A stretch of 64,000 nt of DNA from Trebonia kvetii (GTDB lineage Bacteria > Actinomycetota > Actinomycetes > Streptosporangiales > Streptosporangiaceae). The notes below the pieces were generated by a model. It was given only the letters and a program-made list of their open reading frames with translations. It searched no databases and was not told where the DNA came from. The position numbers were made by a program, and so were the translations under genes. The stretch covers positions 18,919-82,918 of the forward strand of contig NZ_RPFW01000013.1 in NCBI RefSeq assembly GCF_007827045.1. The letters run 5' to 3'. Below, one piece after another: positions 53,952 through 63,110 of this stretch (positions are counted from its first letter, which is position 1; each line of letters opens with the position of its first letter).

Positions 53952-56123
53952 TCACGGCTCTTCTCCTGTGTCGTCGGGTTCGTGTGCGGGCGACGCCCAG
54001 CGGGCGCGGGCGTAGAAGCCTGGCGGGCGTGCCCTGCGCTCGCGTAGCTGCCGCATCTGCTCGTCGTCGGCGGTGATGATCCAGTTCCTGGTTCCGGGTG
54101 CGTGGCGGGCGGTGATCCAGCCGCGGTAGATCCAGTTGTAGATGGTGGCGGTGGGCATGCGCAGCTCGGCGGCCAGTCCCGGGACCGACCACTGGCCGGG
54201 CTCGAGGCTGGCGAGCGCCGCTGGCCGGCCTTTCGGCTGGCGGCGGATGCCGCGCTGGGTGATCAGGGTGCGGACCTGCCCGTGGTTGAACCGGCTGGTG
54301 CGCTTGGGCGGCCGGAGCCCTTCGGCGTTGAGGGCGTCGGCGATCTGCCGGTTATCGCGACCCGCGGCGGCGAGCTCGGTGACGCGGGCCAGGAGCGCCG
54401 GGTAGTAGGACAGCTGATCCAGGCGGGCGACTGGGCGCACGGTCTGCCCGGTGGTCTGGTGCCCGCCGGCCCAGGTGATGGCGATGTCGACGAGCTCGCT
54501 GTTTCCGACGACCGTGGCGGTGATGTCCTCGATGACGATGCGCAGCAGCTCCTTGCGGTCGGCCTGCGTGGTCGACCGCGCGTTCCAGACCAGCGGCAGG
54601 TCGCGCGCCAGGGCCTGGATCGCTTCGCGCTCGGCGGCGGTCAGGGTGGCCGGCTGCTCTTCGGTGAACCGCTGGTAGTCCGCTTCCAGCAGGGCGGTCT
54701 CGGCGAGGGCGGCTTCCCAGTCTGCCTCCAGCTGGCGGGCGACGAGCCGGTTCTCGGGCTCGGCGAGCTGGTACTGGCGGCGGGCACGGTCGGCGGCGTG
54801 GCGGGCGCGCTCGAGCCGCTGGCGCCAGAGCTTGTCCAGCATGGCGCGCTCGTCCTCGGCCTGGGCGGCGGCGGCCATGGAGACTTCCAGCGCGGCCGGG
54901 GCCACCGCCTCCAGGACCCGCGCCGCGATCCAGTCGTCGAGCGAGGGACCGGCGATGTGCTGGCAGTTCCCGCCGATGCCGTAGTTGGCCTGGTAGAAGG
55001 CGCACGTGTAGCCGTGCGCGGGCCTGGCGGCCCCGGGCCCGTCGTGGTAGCGGACCGTCATGCGGTGGCCGCCGCAGCGGCCGCAGCGCAGCAGCCCGGA
55101 CAACAGCGCCGAGCCGTCCCGGGGCGCGCCCGGGGTCGCCGCGGTCTGCCGGTTGGCGGCCATCCGGCCGATGTTCGCCTCGTACTCCTCCTCGGTGATG
55201 TAGGCCGGCAGCCTGCCCGGCAGCAGCGCGAGCCACTCGCTGCTGTCCATGACCACCCGGCCGGTGCTGGGCCGGCCCGCCACCTTCCGGCGCGGCTCGA
55301 CCTGGCGGCGGCCGTAGGCGTAGTACCCGGCGTAGACCGGGTTGTGCAGCATGAGCTGCAGCGTCTCCCGGGTCGGGCGCCGCCACTCGAGCTCTCCCTT
55401 CGCCGGCCCCGAGTGAACGCGGACCGGCAGCTGGACGCCCTGACCGACCAGGTAGCGGAGCACCCCGTTGAGCGTTCCCAGCCGCCGGAACGCGCCGAAG
55501 ACCAGCCGGACGACATGCTGAGCCTGCTCGTCGGGGTCGAGGGCGGCCTCCCCGGACGGGCGGCGGACGTAGCCGATCGGAAGCGGGACCGCCAGCTCGC
55601 CCCGCTCGGCCTTGGCGAGCCTGCCCGACAGCATCCGCTGCCGGATCAGGTACAGCTCCGCCTCGCTCATCGTCCCCTTCAGCCCCAGCAGCAGCCTGTC
55701 GTTGTAGACCCCGGGGTCGTAGACCCCGTCAGGATCGGCGAGCAGCACGCCCGACAGGGAGCACAGCTCCAGCAGCTGGTGCCAGTCCCGGCCGGTCCGC
55801 GCCAGCCGCGACATCTCGATGCCCAGCACGATGCCCGCACGTCCCATGGTGACCTCAGTGACGAGCCTGGCAAAGCCCTTCCGGGAATCCGGCGTCGCCG
55901 CCGACACCCCCAGGTCGTCGTCGATGACCACCACCTGCGACCGCGCCCAGCCCAGCGCGACAGCCCGCTCCGCGAGCCCGTACTGCAGCCGGGTCGACTC
56001 CGAGTGGTCAAGCACCTGCTGCCTGCTGGATTGCCGGACGTAGACCACCGCCGCCCGGTTCAGGTGCTCAGGGCGGATCTTCTGCTGCAACTGCCCTTGC
56101 GGCCGGTACCTGGCCAAAGTCAT
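53952..56123 (-). CDS. Large serine recombinase (resolvase/invertase family)
   Basis: 723 residues. Resolvase catalytic domain at 24-180: VVYVRQSS with the nucleophile about Ser32, IVLGIEMSRLARTGRDWHQL. Recombinase DNA-binding domain about 190-300 (PIGYVRRP, TRETLQLMLHNPVYAGYYAY), zinc ribbon at about 345-390 (LRCGRCGGHRM with a later Cys), then a long coiled coil and a C-terminal helix-turn-helix (VPGLAAELRMPTATIYNWIY). It catalyses site-specific strand exchange and is the only large gene of the element. The 768-codon frame on the opposite strand is a shadow. Confidence 0.93.
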   Translation of the reverse strand: MTLARYRPQGQLQQKIRPEHLNRAAVVYVRQSSRQQVLDHSESTRLQYGLAERAVALGWARSQVVVIDDDLGVSAATPDSRKGFARLVTEVTMGRAGIVLGIEMSRLARTGRDWHQLLELCSLSGVLLADPDGVYDPGVYNDRLLLGLKGTMSEAELYLIRQRMLSGRLAKAERGELAVPLPIGYVRRPSGEAALDPDEQAQHVVRLVFGAFRRLGTLNGVLRYLVGQGVQLPVRVHSGPAKGELEWRRPTRETLQLMLHNPVYAGYYAYGRRQVEPRRKVAGRPSTGRVVMDSSEWLALLPGRLPAYITEEEYEANIGRMAANRQTAATPGAPRDGSALLSGLLRCGRCGGHRMTVRYHDGPGAARPAHGYTCAFYQANYGIGGNCQHIAGPSLDDWIAARVLEAVAPAALEVSMAAAAQAEDERAMLDKLWRQRLERARHAADRARRQYQLAEPENRLVARQLEADWEAALAETALLEADYQRFTEEQPATLTAAEREAIQALARDLPLVWNARSTTQADRKELLRIVIEDITATVVGNSELVDIAITWAGGHQTTGQTVRPVARLDQLSYYPALLARVTELAAAGRDNRQIADALNAEGLRPPKRTSRFNHGQVRTLITQRGIRRQPKGRPAALASLEPGQWSVPGLAAELRMPTATIYNWIYRGWITARHAPGTRNWIITADDEQMRQLRERRARPPGFYARARWASPAHEPDDTGEEP

Positions 56124-56274
56124 CGCGACCGCCTCCCGTCGCCCCGGCTGCGGCCCTGGCTGCCAGCATCGCCAGCAGCGCCACCGCCGCAGCCCGCCGT
56201 TCCGGCGGCAGGGCTGCCCAGACCACAGGACCCGGAGTCACCGATACCCCGGTGCTCAGTCGCATCGCGCTCAC
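56068..56274 (-). CDS. Small protein encoded with the recombinase
   Basis: 68 residues whose end overlaps the recombinase start by about 56 bases in another frame. VVWAALPPERRAAAVALLAM is an amphipathic helix pattern seen in short genes ahead of this recombinase type, probably an accessory or regulatory protein. The start may be at 56274 or 56265. Confidence 0.5.
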   Translation of the reverse strand: MSAMRLSTGVSVTPGPVVWAALPPERRAAAVALLAMLAARAAAGATGGGRDDFGQVPAARAVAAEDPP

Positions 56275-56388
56275 CTGCTGCCGCTGACCGCAGCCGGCGA
56301 GCCACCGCCGCCGCCTGCAACAGTGCTCCCACGCTCACTATCGCCGCAGATCCCGGCATCACGCCAGAGACGAATTCCGCTTTACCGG

Positions 56389-56445
56389 CATCAGCAGTGG
56401 CCGTTTGAAAGATCGTTCCGGATGGCCAAGAGAGCGACCCTGTAG
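56389..56445 (+). pseudogene. Displaced 3' end of the interrupted membrane-protein gene
   Basis: 18 codons plus TAG directly after the right ACCGG copy, in the frame required to complete the gene at 53553-53933. Confidence 0.55.
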
Positions 56446-56627
56446 GCCTGGCCGGTTTATCACCGCAACCGCGATTCGATCGAGGTCCACGCACATCGAC
56501 TGCGGCGTCGGGCTGATCCTTTGTGGGTGACAGCCGTTACAGGGATTGAATTGTCAGGATTATCACGTTCGGTGCCTGCCCGGCGTGGCGTGGTGACGGC
56601 GGCTGCTGGCGGGGCTACTGCGGTGTT

Positions 56628-57508
56628 ATGAGGTATCCGGATGGTGGTGGCCTGTCCGCCGCTGGGCGGGCGAGGCGCGAGGAAGTACGGTTGCAGGCCG
56701 CGGAGTGGTTCGCGGAGGGGATCGAGCCGCCGGAGGTGGCGCGGCGGCTGCGGGTCTCATCGAATTCGGCGTACGTGTGGCGGCGGCGCTGGCGGGCCGG
56801 CGGTGAGGCGGCGCTGGCGTCCAGGGGCCCGGGCGGGGCGGCGTGCCGGCTGGGCGCCGCGCAGCTGGCCCGGCTGCGGGCCGCGCTGGAGGCCGGCCCG
56901 GCCGCCTGGGGCTGGAGGGAGGATCAGCGGTGGACCCTGGCCCGGGTCACGACGCTGACCGGGCGGCTGTTCCATGTCCGGTACACGCTGCGCGGCAGCT
57001 CTTACCTGCTGCACCGCATCGGGTACACCCCGCAGGTCCCGGTGCACCGGGCCATGGAGCGGGACGAGGCGAAGATCGCCGCGTGGCGGGCCGGGACGTG
57101 GGCGAAGGTACGAGGCTAGCGGCGGCGACCGGGGCGTGGATCTGCTTCGAGGACGAGGCCGGGCAGAACCTGCGCCCGCCGAAGGCCCGGACCTGGGCCC
57201 GCCGCGGGCACACCCCCGTGGCCGCGGTCTACTTGAACACCCATATCAGCGCCAAGATGGGGAGATTCGTCGGCTCTCACCTGGACTGGCTGACCGAGGT
57301 CCGGCTGCCCGCCTACGCTCCCGAGCTCAACGCCGCCGAGGGCGCCTGGTCGAACATGAAGAGCGGCCTGGGCAACCTCGCCGCCCGCGACGCGGACCAG
57401 CTCGCCGCGATTGTCAAGAACCGGCTCAAGCGCATCCAGTACCGGCCCGCCCTCATCGAGGGGTTCCTGGCCCAGACCGGACTGACCCTGGAACCTCAGC
57501 CGCCGTAG
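56628..57508 (+). pseudogene. Defective IS630-family transposase
   Basis: The first frame (56628-57119) has the N-terminal helix-turn-helix (EVARRLRVSSNSAYVWRRRW) and the RWTLARVTTLTGRLF region; it ends at TAG. A second frame continues from about 57105: GAWICFEDEAGQNLRPPKAR (first Asp) and LPAYAPELNAAEGAWSNMKS (catalytic Glu). Between HTPVAAV and YLNTHIS about 70 residues, including the middle Asp of the DDE triad, are deleted. Frameshift plus deletion make it inactive. No clear terminal repeats were found. Confidence 0.85.
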
Positions 57509-57759
57509 AGGCCCAAATGCTGGCTATTCAACCTCTGTAGCATCAACTTTGCGGACACCGACGACATCGCCACCCCGTAGCAACCCTGATGCAGTGGAGA
57601 AGATCAACAGGTAGGTGCGGAGCGTCAAGGTCGCCAAGATTCAAGGTTTCGCTCGAGCTCAGAAGGTCTATTAGAGCCTCTCGCCGTACCACCTCGTTGC
57701 CGAAATGATGTATTTCTTAGTTAGCAGGAAGCCAATGCTGCGGCGTCCACGAGGTCAGC
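57509..57759. other. Leader of the trypsin-NACHT-Rel gene
   Basis: No gene; A/T-richer than its surroundings. GAGG five bases before the GTG at 57760 is the ribosome site. No clear operator seen. Confidence 0.3.
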
Positions 57760-60700
57760 GTGCAAGTTCGGTCTGGAGCGAGGCAAGCCCCGAGCTGGGA
57801 ACAACTGCTCGAGGCTACTATCGTCGCGCTCACGATTCCAGGTGATGAAGGCCGTAGCCAGGCCACTGGCTTTTTCATCGCCCCCCGTATCGTGGCGACC
57901 TGCGCTCACGCGATCAGCGGAAATCCCGAGGGGAGGGTAGTCCAGGCAATCGCGGGTCGTCAGGCCTTCACCCTGCGTGCCACAGCTAGCCGGTATTTCC
58001 GTGACGACAAGGGGCTGGACGTTGCACTGCTACAGCTCGCCGACGATTCAGCACCGGCGCATGATTACGTGCTTGCCTCTGACGAGATACTCGTGGGCGA
58101 TCAGCTGTGGACGTTCGGCTTCGGGGACAAGTTGTATAAGGGCGGCAAGCCCGCTTCCTTTTCCTTTGAAGGTTTCTCCCGTCGCGAGCACGACTCCCCC
58201 CTGGCTCTCGGCCGCGTACGCGGGACCCCGGTTGGCCCGGGATACAGCGGCAGTCCCGTCGCCAACCGGCGCACTGGAGCAGTGTGGGGGATGCTCTGCA
58301 CGGCTGACCGCACTGGCAGCGCCCACATGCTCCCGATCGCGCACATCCGCAAGCTAGACGAAGCCGTGCAGATCGTTCATTTTGGGACGGAGACTCGCCA
58401 ACAGCAGTGGCTGGCTGCGCTGGCCGATGATCAGCTTCTGGCCGGCGGATGGCGCTACCCTCCGTCCCCGGTTCGCGCGTACCTGCACGCCGCGCGGAAG
58501 ACCTCTGACTTCCACCCGTACTCTACGATCGTTCCTGGTGTCGCCTTGCGCCCGCTGTCCGAGGTTTACGTGCAGTCGTTCGCGTGGGAGAACGCCGGCT
58601 CAGACGTATCCCCGCGCGAAGACGAGCGGCTGCGAGCGAGCGAGGTTTTCGATTCGCGGGGCAACAGCGTCCTGATCGGAGGGGCGGGCACCGGTAAGTC
58701 GAGCCTGCTGCGGATGGCAGTTAGCACGACGGTGTGGCGCTGGGAAGGTCAGGAACCGACTGAGTCGGGCAGCGTGCCGATTCCCGTGCTGACTCGTGCT
58801 GCCGACCTGATAGGCGACCTGCCGTTCCCGGAGGCGATCGCGCTCAGTGTCTCCGGCGACCCTGTCGTTGGGAGAATGCGAACTTGGCCAGCAGAGATGT
58901 TCGCGAGGCCGCCTTTTCCGGGAGCCCACTGGCTGATTCTCGTCGACGGCCTCGATGAGCTGATGAGCGGCAGACGCCGCCGGGATGTCCTAGCGAAGCT
59001 GGCGAGGATTCATGAGGAGAGTCCTGCCCTTTTCCGCTTCGTGGTGGCCACCCGGCCGTTGCCTGACGACGAGACCGCGATTCCGCCCGCGTGGCTACCG
59101 AGATGCTTTCAGCTCCTGTCCTTTGACGACGAGCAGTTCAAGGAGCTCGCCGAGAGATGGTTCATCCAGCTGGGGCTCCAGGACCTTTCGGCCGCCGTAG
59201 AGCGGTTCACCGCTCAGGTGCACGGCAGCGAGTTGACTGGGGTTGGCCACAATCCGCTCATGGCGACCATGCTGTGCCGGCTGTTCGCCGCTGACCCGGA
59301 TGGATCACTGCCGATTGGCCGCAGCCAGATCTTCGACGCGTTCGAGGAACTGCTGTATGACCGCCAGTATGGCGAGGAGCCCGGCGGGATGCGGTTTGAG
59401 ATCGACGCAGCCCTTCGCCGGTTCGGGCATGACGCACAGAGCATCGGCGAGGTTCTTGCCCTCCTGCCAGACGTGATCGGACGGCTGGCCTGGCACCGGA
59501 TGTCCAGCGACACGGTGCCGACCATGGACCTGGTAGGCGATTGGCTAGCGAGCTTTAGACCGCGTATCTTGCTTGACTCCGACTGGCGCAACCTGCTAAG
59601 CGAGCTGCTGCGTCGCAGCGGCGTCCTCCAGGAGCGGGCCGACGACTTCATCTTCATCCATCAGACGATCGCTGAGCACCAGGCCGCCCGGTATGTTCTG
59701 GCCGACACCGATCGCAGTAACGCCACCTTCCAGGAGCTTTTCCGTAAGGCCGCATGGCGCGATACAGCCTCCTCCGCGCGCTGGCAGCAGTCTTATGCTC
59801 GATTCCTCGTCGCGGGCTGGTCCGGACGTCAGGACCTGCCCGAGGCGCTGCTCCGCGTGCTGGATAACGACGGGTGCGGCGGAGCACAGTTCGTGGCCTC
59901 GCTAAGGCCTGACGGCATTGAGCTGCCCGGCGACCTGCATCGCAGGAGCCTGGACAGGCTAGCCGACTTCGCGGCTGACCCCGACCAATCTGAGCAAGAC
60001 CGGCGGGGCGCCGCGACGACCGTGCTGATGAACAGCCAGACGCGGGGATGCGCGGTGCTGGCCCGGGTGATCCGCACACCGGAGTTCAGCCCGGACTACC
60101 GCGTCTGGGCGCTGGAAGCCCTGGCCAGCGCACGCGAGCAGATTCCAGCAGGCACCCCGCCACGGACCACAGGAAGAAGCCCGGCGATCGCGATGCTGTC
60201 CCTCGCGAAGATGAAAGGCGCCACCGGGCGAGAGCTGATCGCCGACATAGCGGCCGATTCAACCTGGCCGCCGGACTTGCGGAAATGGGCTACCCAGGCG
60301 CTGTTGGAGGTCGGTGACCCGCGCGGCCGGCTGATGGCGGTACCCGAAGCCCCTGGGCTCGCGTCCGCGGCGCAGCCCGTCTCGCCCGGCGCCGGAGTAC
60401 GCCGCCGCCTGGAAAGGCTCGGAGTACAGGGGGGGTCCGGTGTGAACCCTGTACTCGAACTGCTGATCAAGACAATCCGCGCACATCATCCCAAGGCCGA
60501 CATCCACCAGGTGGAGCGAGCCTATGAGGTGGTCGCGTACTGGCACCGGGGTCAGACCCGAAAGAGCGGCGATCCGTACATCACTCACCCGCTCGCGGTC
60601 GCGACGATCCTCGCCGAGCTAGGCATGAACACCGAGACGATCTGCGCCGCCCTGCTGCACGACACCATTGAAGACACCGACTACACCCTGAACGAGCTGC

Positions 60701-62676
60701 GGTCGGAGTTCGGCGAGGACGTCGCCGCCCTCGTCGATGGCGTCACCAGGCTGGACAAGGTCAAGTACGGCGCGTCGGCCGAGGCAGAGACGGTCAGGAA
60801 GATGGTGGTCGCGATGTCCCGCGACATCCGCGTCCTCGTCATCAAGCTCGCCGCGCGGCTACACAACATGCGGACACTCCGCTACATGCCGCGTGACAAG
60901 CAGGAGCGCAAGTCGCACGAGACGCTGGAGATCTACGCGCCGCTGGCGCACCGCCTCGGCATGAACACGGTCAGGTTGGAGCTTGAAGACCACGCGTTCG
61001 CCACGCTGTACCCCAGGCGCTACGACGAGATCGCCAGGTTGGTCTCCCAGCGGTCACCGCGCAGGGACCAGCTGCTCCAGGAGGCCCTCGAGAACCTCTC
61101 GGCGGACCTGCGCGAGGCGCGGATCAAGAGCACCGTCACCGGCGAGACGAAACACTACTACTCGATCTATCAGGAGATGATCACCCAAAACATCAGGTTC
61201 GACGACATCTACGACCTGGTGGGCATCCGCGTCCTCGTGGACTCCGTCCGTGACTGCTACGCCGCGCTCGGCACCATTAACGCGCGATGGGATCCGGTCC
61301 CCGGCCGGTTCAAGGACTACATCGCGATGCCGAAGTTCAACATGTACCAGTCGCTGCACACCACGGTCATCGGACCAGGCGGCAAGCCGGTCGAGCTGCA
61401 GATCCGCACCTGGGGCATGCACAAGCGGGCGGAGTACGGCGTCGCCGCGCACTGGAAGTACAAGGAAGAGATGCACGCGCACGGCGCGGCGCTCGCCAGC
61501 GGCAACGCGACGGCCGGCAGTGAGACCGACGCCAAGGCCAAGGCGAGCCGGGACGCCGCGGAGATGGCCTGGCTCCACCAGCTCGTCGACTGGCAGCGGG
61601 AGACCGAGGACCCGGCCGAGTTCCTCGACTCGCTCCGCTTTGACCTGGCCGGCGACGAGGTCTACGTCTTCACCCCGCGCGGCGAGGTCATCGCGCTCCC
61701 GCAGGGCGCCACCCCGGTCGACTTCGCCTACACGATCCACACCGACGTCGGCCACCGCACGATCGGAGCCCGGGTCAACGGCCGCCTCGTCGCCCTGGAG
61801 TCGACGCTCGACAACGGTGACACGGTCGAAATCTTCACCTCGAAAGTGCAGGAGGCGGGCCCCAACCGGGACTGGCTGAACTTCGTCAAGAGCGCGCGGG
61901 CGAGGAACAAGATCAGGCAGTGGTTCTCCAATGAAAGCCGCGAGGCTGCCGTGGAGGCGGGCAAGGATCAGATCGCCAAGGTCATGCGCAAGCAGGGTCT
62001 GCCGCTGCAGCGCCTGATGTCGGCGGAGACGCTGCGGCAGATCGCGAGCGAGTTGCCCTACTCCGACCTGTCCAGCCTGTACGCGGCGGTCGGCGAGGGC
62101 ACGATCAGCGCGAAGTCCGTCGTGGAGAAGCTGGTCCGCGCGGTCAGCGGGATGGCCCGCGGGCGGGAGGACCCGGCCGAGATCAGCCCGATAATGTCCA
62201 GGGCGCGCATCGAGGTCGAAGGCGTGGCTGGCGTCTTGGTGCGGCTGTCCAAGTGCTGCACCCCGGTACCCGGTGACGAGATCAGGGGTTTCGTCACCCA
62301 GGGCCACGGCGTCTCGGTACACCGTGCCAACTGCGCCAACCTGGAACACCTGTCAGGTACGCAGCGCGAGCGTATGGTCCCGGTGCACTGGGCCGCGAGC
62401 GACGTCTCCGTCTTCCTCGTCGAGATCCAAGTCGAGGCCCTCGACCGGACCAGCCTGCTCAGCGACATCACCCGAGTACTGACGGACAAGCAGATCAACG
62501 TCCTGTCCGCCTCGGTGACCACCACCCGGAATCGAGTCGCGGTCAGCCGATTCACCTTCGAAATGGACGACCCAGCTCACATCCGCGACGTGCTCCGGGC
62601 AGTCCGCGGCCTCGACAGCGTCTACGATGTCTACCGCGTGACGAATTTACCCTCGGAACACGCCCATGATCTCTAA
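57760..62676 (+). CDS. Trypsin-NACHT-Rel/SpoT fusion protein (candidate conflict-system STAND protein)
   Basis: 1638 residues in one open frame, GTG start behind GAGG. Residues 20-200: trypsin-like protease with His50 (VATCAHA), Asp87 (GLDVALLQL) and Ser163 (GPGYSGSPV). 290-650: NACHT-type STAND NTPase with Walker A GGAGTGKSS (307-315), Walker B LILVDGLDE (392-400), VVATRP sensor and FIFIHQTIAEHQAARYVL. 650-870: helical, HEAT-like. 878-1638: full Rel from RRRLERLGVQ; HD motifs ITHP (His943) and LLHDTIED (967-972), synthetase core with Asp1152, Tyr1196 and Glu1212, TGS (about 1298-1358), KCCTPVPGDEI and a terminal ACT domain. Departures: HD metal ligand is Ala1032 (LAARLHN for LADRLHN); GRPKH is GETKH (Glu1129) and QKM is QEM (Glu1139). 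Probably a sensor that switches alarmone metabolism or cleaves itself on infection; this is inference. Confidence 0.93.
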   Translation: MQVRSGARQAPSWEQLLEATIVALTIPGDEGRSQATGFFIAPRIVATCAHAISGNPEGRVVQAIAGRQAFTLRATASRYFRDDKGLDVALLQLADDSAPAHDYVLASDEILVGDQLWTFGFGDKLYKGGKPASFSFEGFSRREHDSPLALGRVRGTPVGPGYSGSPVANRRTGAVWGMLCTADRTGSAHMLPIAHIRKLDEAVQIVHFGTETRQQQWLAALADDQLLAGGWRYPPSPVRAYLHAARKTSDFHPYSTIVPGVALRPLSEVYVQSFAWENAGSDVSPREDERLRASEVFDSRGNSVLIGGAGTGKSSLLRMAVSTTVWRWEGQEPTESGSVPIPVLTRAADLIGDLPFPEAIALSVSGDPVVGRMRTWPAEMFARPPFPGAHWLILVDGLDELMSGRRRRDVLAKLARIHEESPALFRFVVATRPLPDDETAIPPAWLPRCFQLLSFDDEQFKELAERWFIQLGLQDLSAAVERFTAQVHGSELTGVGHNPLMATMLCRLFAADPDGSLPIGRSQIFDAFEELLYDRQYGEEPGGMRFEIDAALRRFGHDAQSIGEVLALLPDVIGRLAWHRMSSDTVPTMDLVGDWLASFRPRILLDSDWRNLLSELLRRSGVLQERADDFIFIHQTIAEHQAARYVLADTDRSNATFQELFRKAAWRDTASSARWQQSYARFLVAGWSGRQDLPEALLRVLDNDGCGGAQFVASLRPDGIELPGDLHRRSLDRLADFAADPDQSEQDRRGAATTVLMNSQTRGCAVLARVIRTPEFSPDYRVWALEALASAREQIPAGTPPRTTGRSPAIAMLSLAKMKGATGRELIADIAADSTWPPDLRKWATQALLEVGDPRGRLMAVPEAPGLASAAQPVSPGAGVRRRLERLGVQGGSGVNPVLELLIKTIRAHHPKADIHQVERAYEVVAYWHRGQTRKSGDPYITHPLAVATILAELGMNTETICAALLHDTIEDTDYTLNELRSEFGEDVAALVDGVTRLDKVKYGASAEAETVRKMVVAMSRDIRVLVIKLAARLHNMRTLRYMPRDKQERKSHETLEIYAPLAHRLGMNTVRLELEDHAFATLYPRRYDEIARLVSQRSPRRDQLLQEALENLSADLREARIKSTVTGETKHYYSIYQEMITQNIRFDDIYDLVGIRVLVDSVRDCYAALGTINARWDPVPGRFKDYIAMPKFNMYQSLHTTVIGPGGKPVELQIRTWGMHKRAEYGVAAHWKYKEEMHAHGAALASGNATAGSETDAKAKASRDAAEMAWLHQLVDWQRETEDPAEFLDSLRFDLAGDEVYVFTPRGEVIALPQGATPVDFAYTIHTDVGHRTIGARVNGRLVALESTLDNGDTVEIFTSKVQEAGPNRDWLNFVKSARARNKIRQWFSNESREAAVEAGKDQIAKVMRKQGLPLQRLMSAETLRQIASELPYSDLSSLYAAVGEGTISAKSVVEKLVRAVSGMARGREDPAEISPIMSRARIEVEGVAGVLVRLSKCCTPVPGDEIRGFVTQGHGVSVHRANCANLEHLSGTQRERMVPVHWAASDVSVFLVEIQVEALDRTSLLSDITRVLTDKQINVLSASVTTTRNRVAVSRFTFEMDDPAHIRDVLRAVRGLDSVYDVYRVTNLPSEHAHDL

Positions 62677-63050
62677 CCGCCCGCAAGATCCCGGGTCCAC
62701 TCCACCGTCACCGTGAACGTCCTCTGCCACGATGCTTTGCCCACCACTGCAACAAGGGTCCCGCTCTCAAGTGCCACGTTGCAATCGAATTGAACGGATA
62801 CCTTCGACGCACTTGTCGGCTCGAACCTGTCGACTATCCCGGTCGCGAACGCAGCCAGCCCGTCAAGCATCCCGTTCAGCATTCGATGCTGCACCGAGGC
62901 TGACGAAGCGATTTCGATTTCGGTGTCGCGATCTGCCAACTCTCCGGAAAGGTCGTAGGCCGACAGCAGGAGTCGGCAATCACCCACCTGCACCGGAATC
63001 AAGACGGGCTCCTGCGGAACACTTCCCTGGCCATCCTGCGAGATCACCAC
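62673..63050 (-). CDS. Trypsin-co-occurring domain 1 (Trypco1/CU044_2847-like) protein
   Basis: 125 residues from a GTG at 63050, seven bases after GGAGG. A beta-rich start (VLIPVQVGDCRLLLSAYD) is followed by a helix and the diagnostic C-terminal strands SKVSVQFDCNVALESGTLVA and RTFTVTVEW. Small proteins with this domain accompany trypsin- and STAND-ATPase-containing conflict systems in actinobacteria. Its end overlaps the end of the trypsin-NACHT-Rel gene by 4 bases on the opposite strand. It may be a substrate or regulator of the trypsin module. Confidence 0.75.
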   Translation of the reverse strand: MVISQDGQGSVPQEPVLIPVQVGDCRLLLSAYDLSGELADRDTEIEIASSASVQHRMLNGMLDGLAAFATGIVDRFEPTSASKVSVQFDCNVALESGTLVAVVGKASWQRTFTVTVEWTRDLAGG

Positions 63051-63110
63051 GAACCGGCCTCCAAATTCTCCGAACCTGTAATTCTGGACATATAACCGTA
63101 CGATAGACGT

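Larger units (their letters stand above)
53929..56388. mobile_element. Serine-recombinase mobile element flanked by ACCGG
   Basis: A compact 2.46-kb unit with a large serine recombinase and a small overlapping gene. Both ends carry ACCGG (53929-53933 and 56384-56388). Removing one copy plus everything between rejoins the host gene in frame, giving a natural basic C-terminus (WHR, then HQQWPFERSFRMAKRATL). The recombinase stop is only 19 bases from the left end. Confidence 0.6.

Noticed and set aside
54102..56408. 768-codon frame on the plus strand opposite the recombinase
   Set aside because: Arg/Ala/Gly/Pro-rich with no motif; it mirrors the strongly biased codons of the minus-strand recombinase, which has all family motifs.
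61054..62349. 431-codon minus-strand frame within the Rel part
   Set aside because: Shadow of the conserved Rel domain; no recognisable fold.
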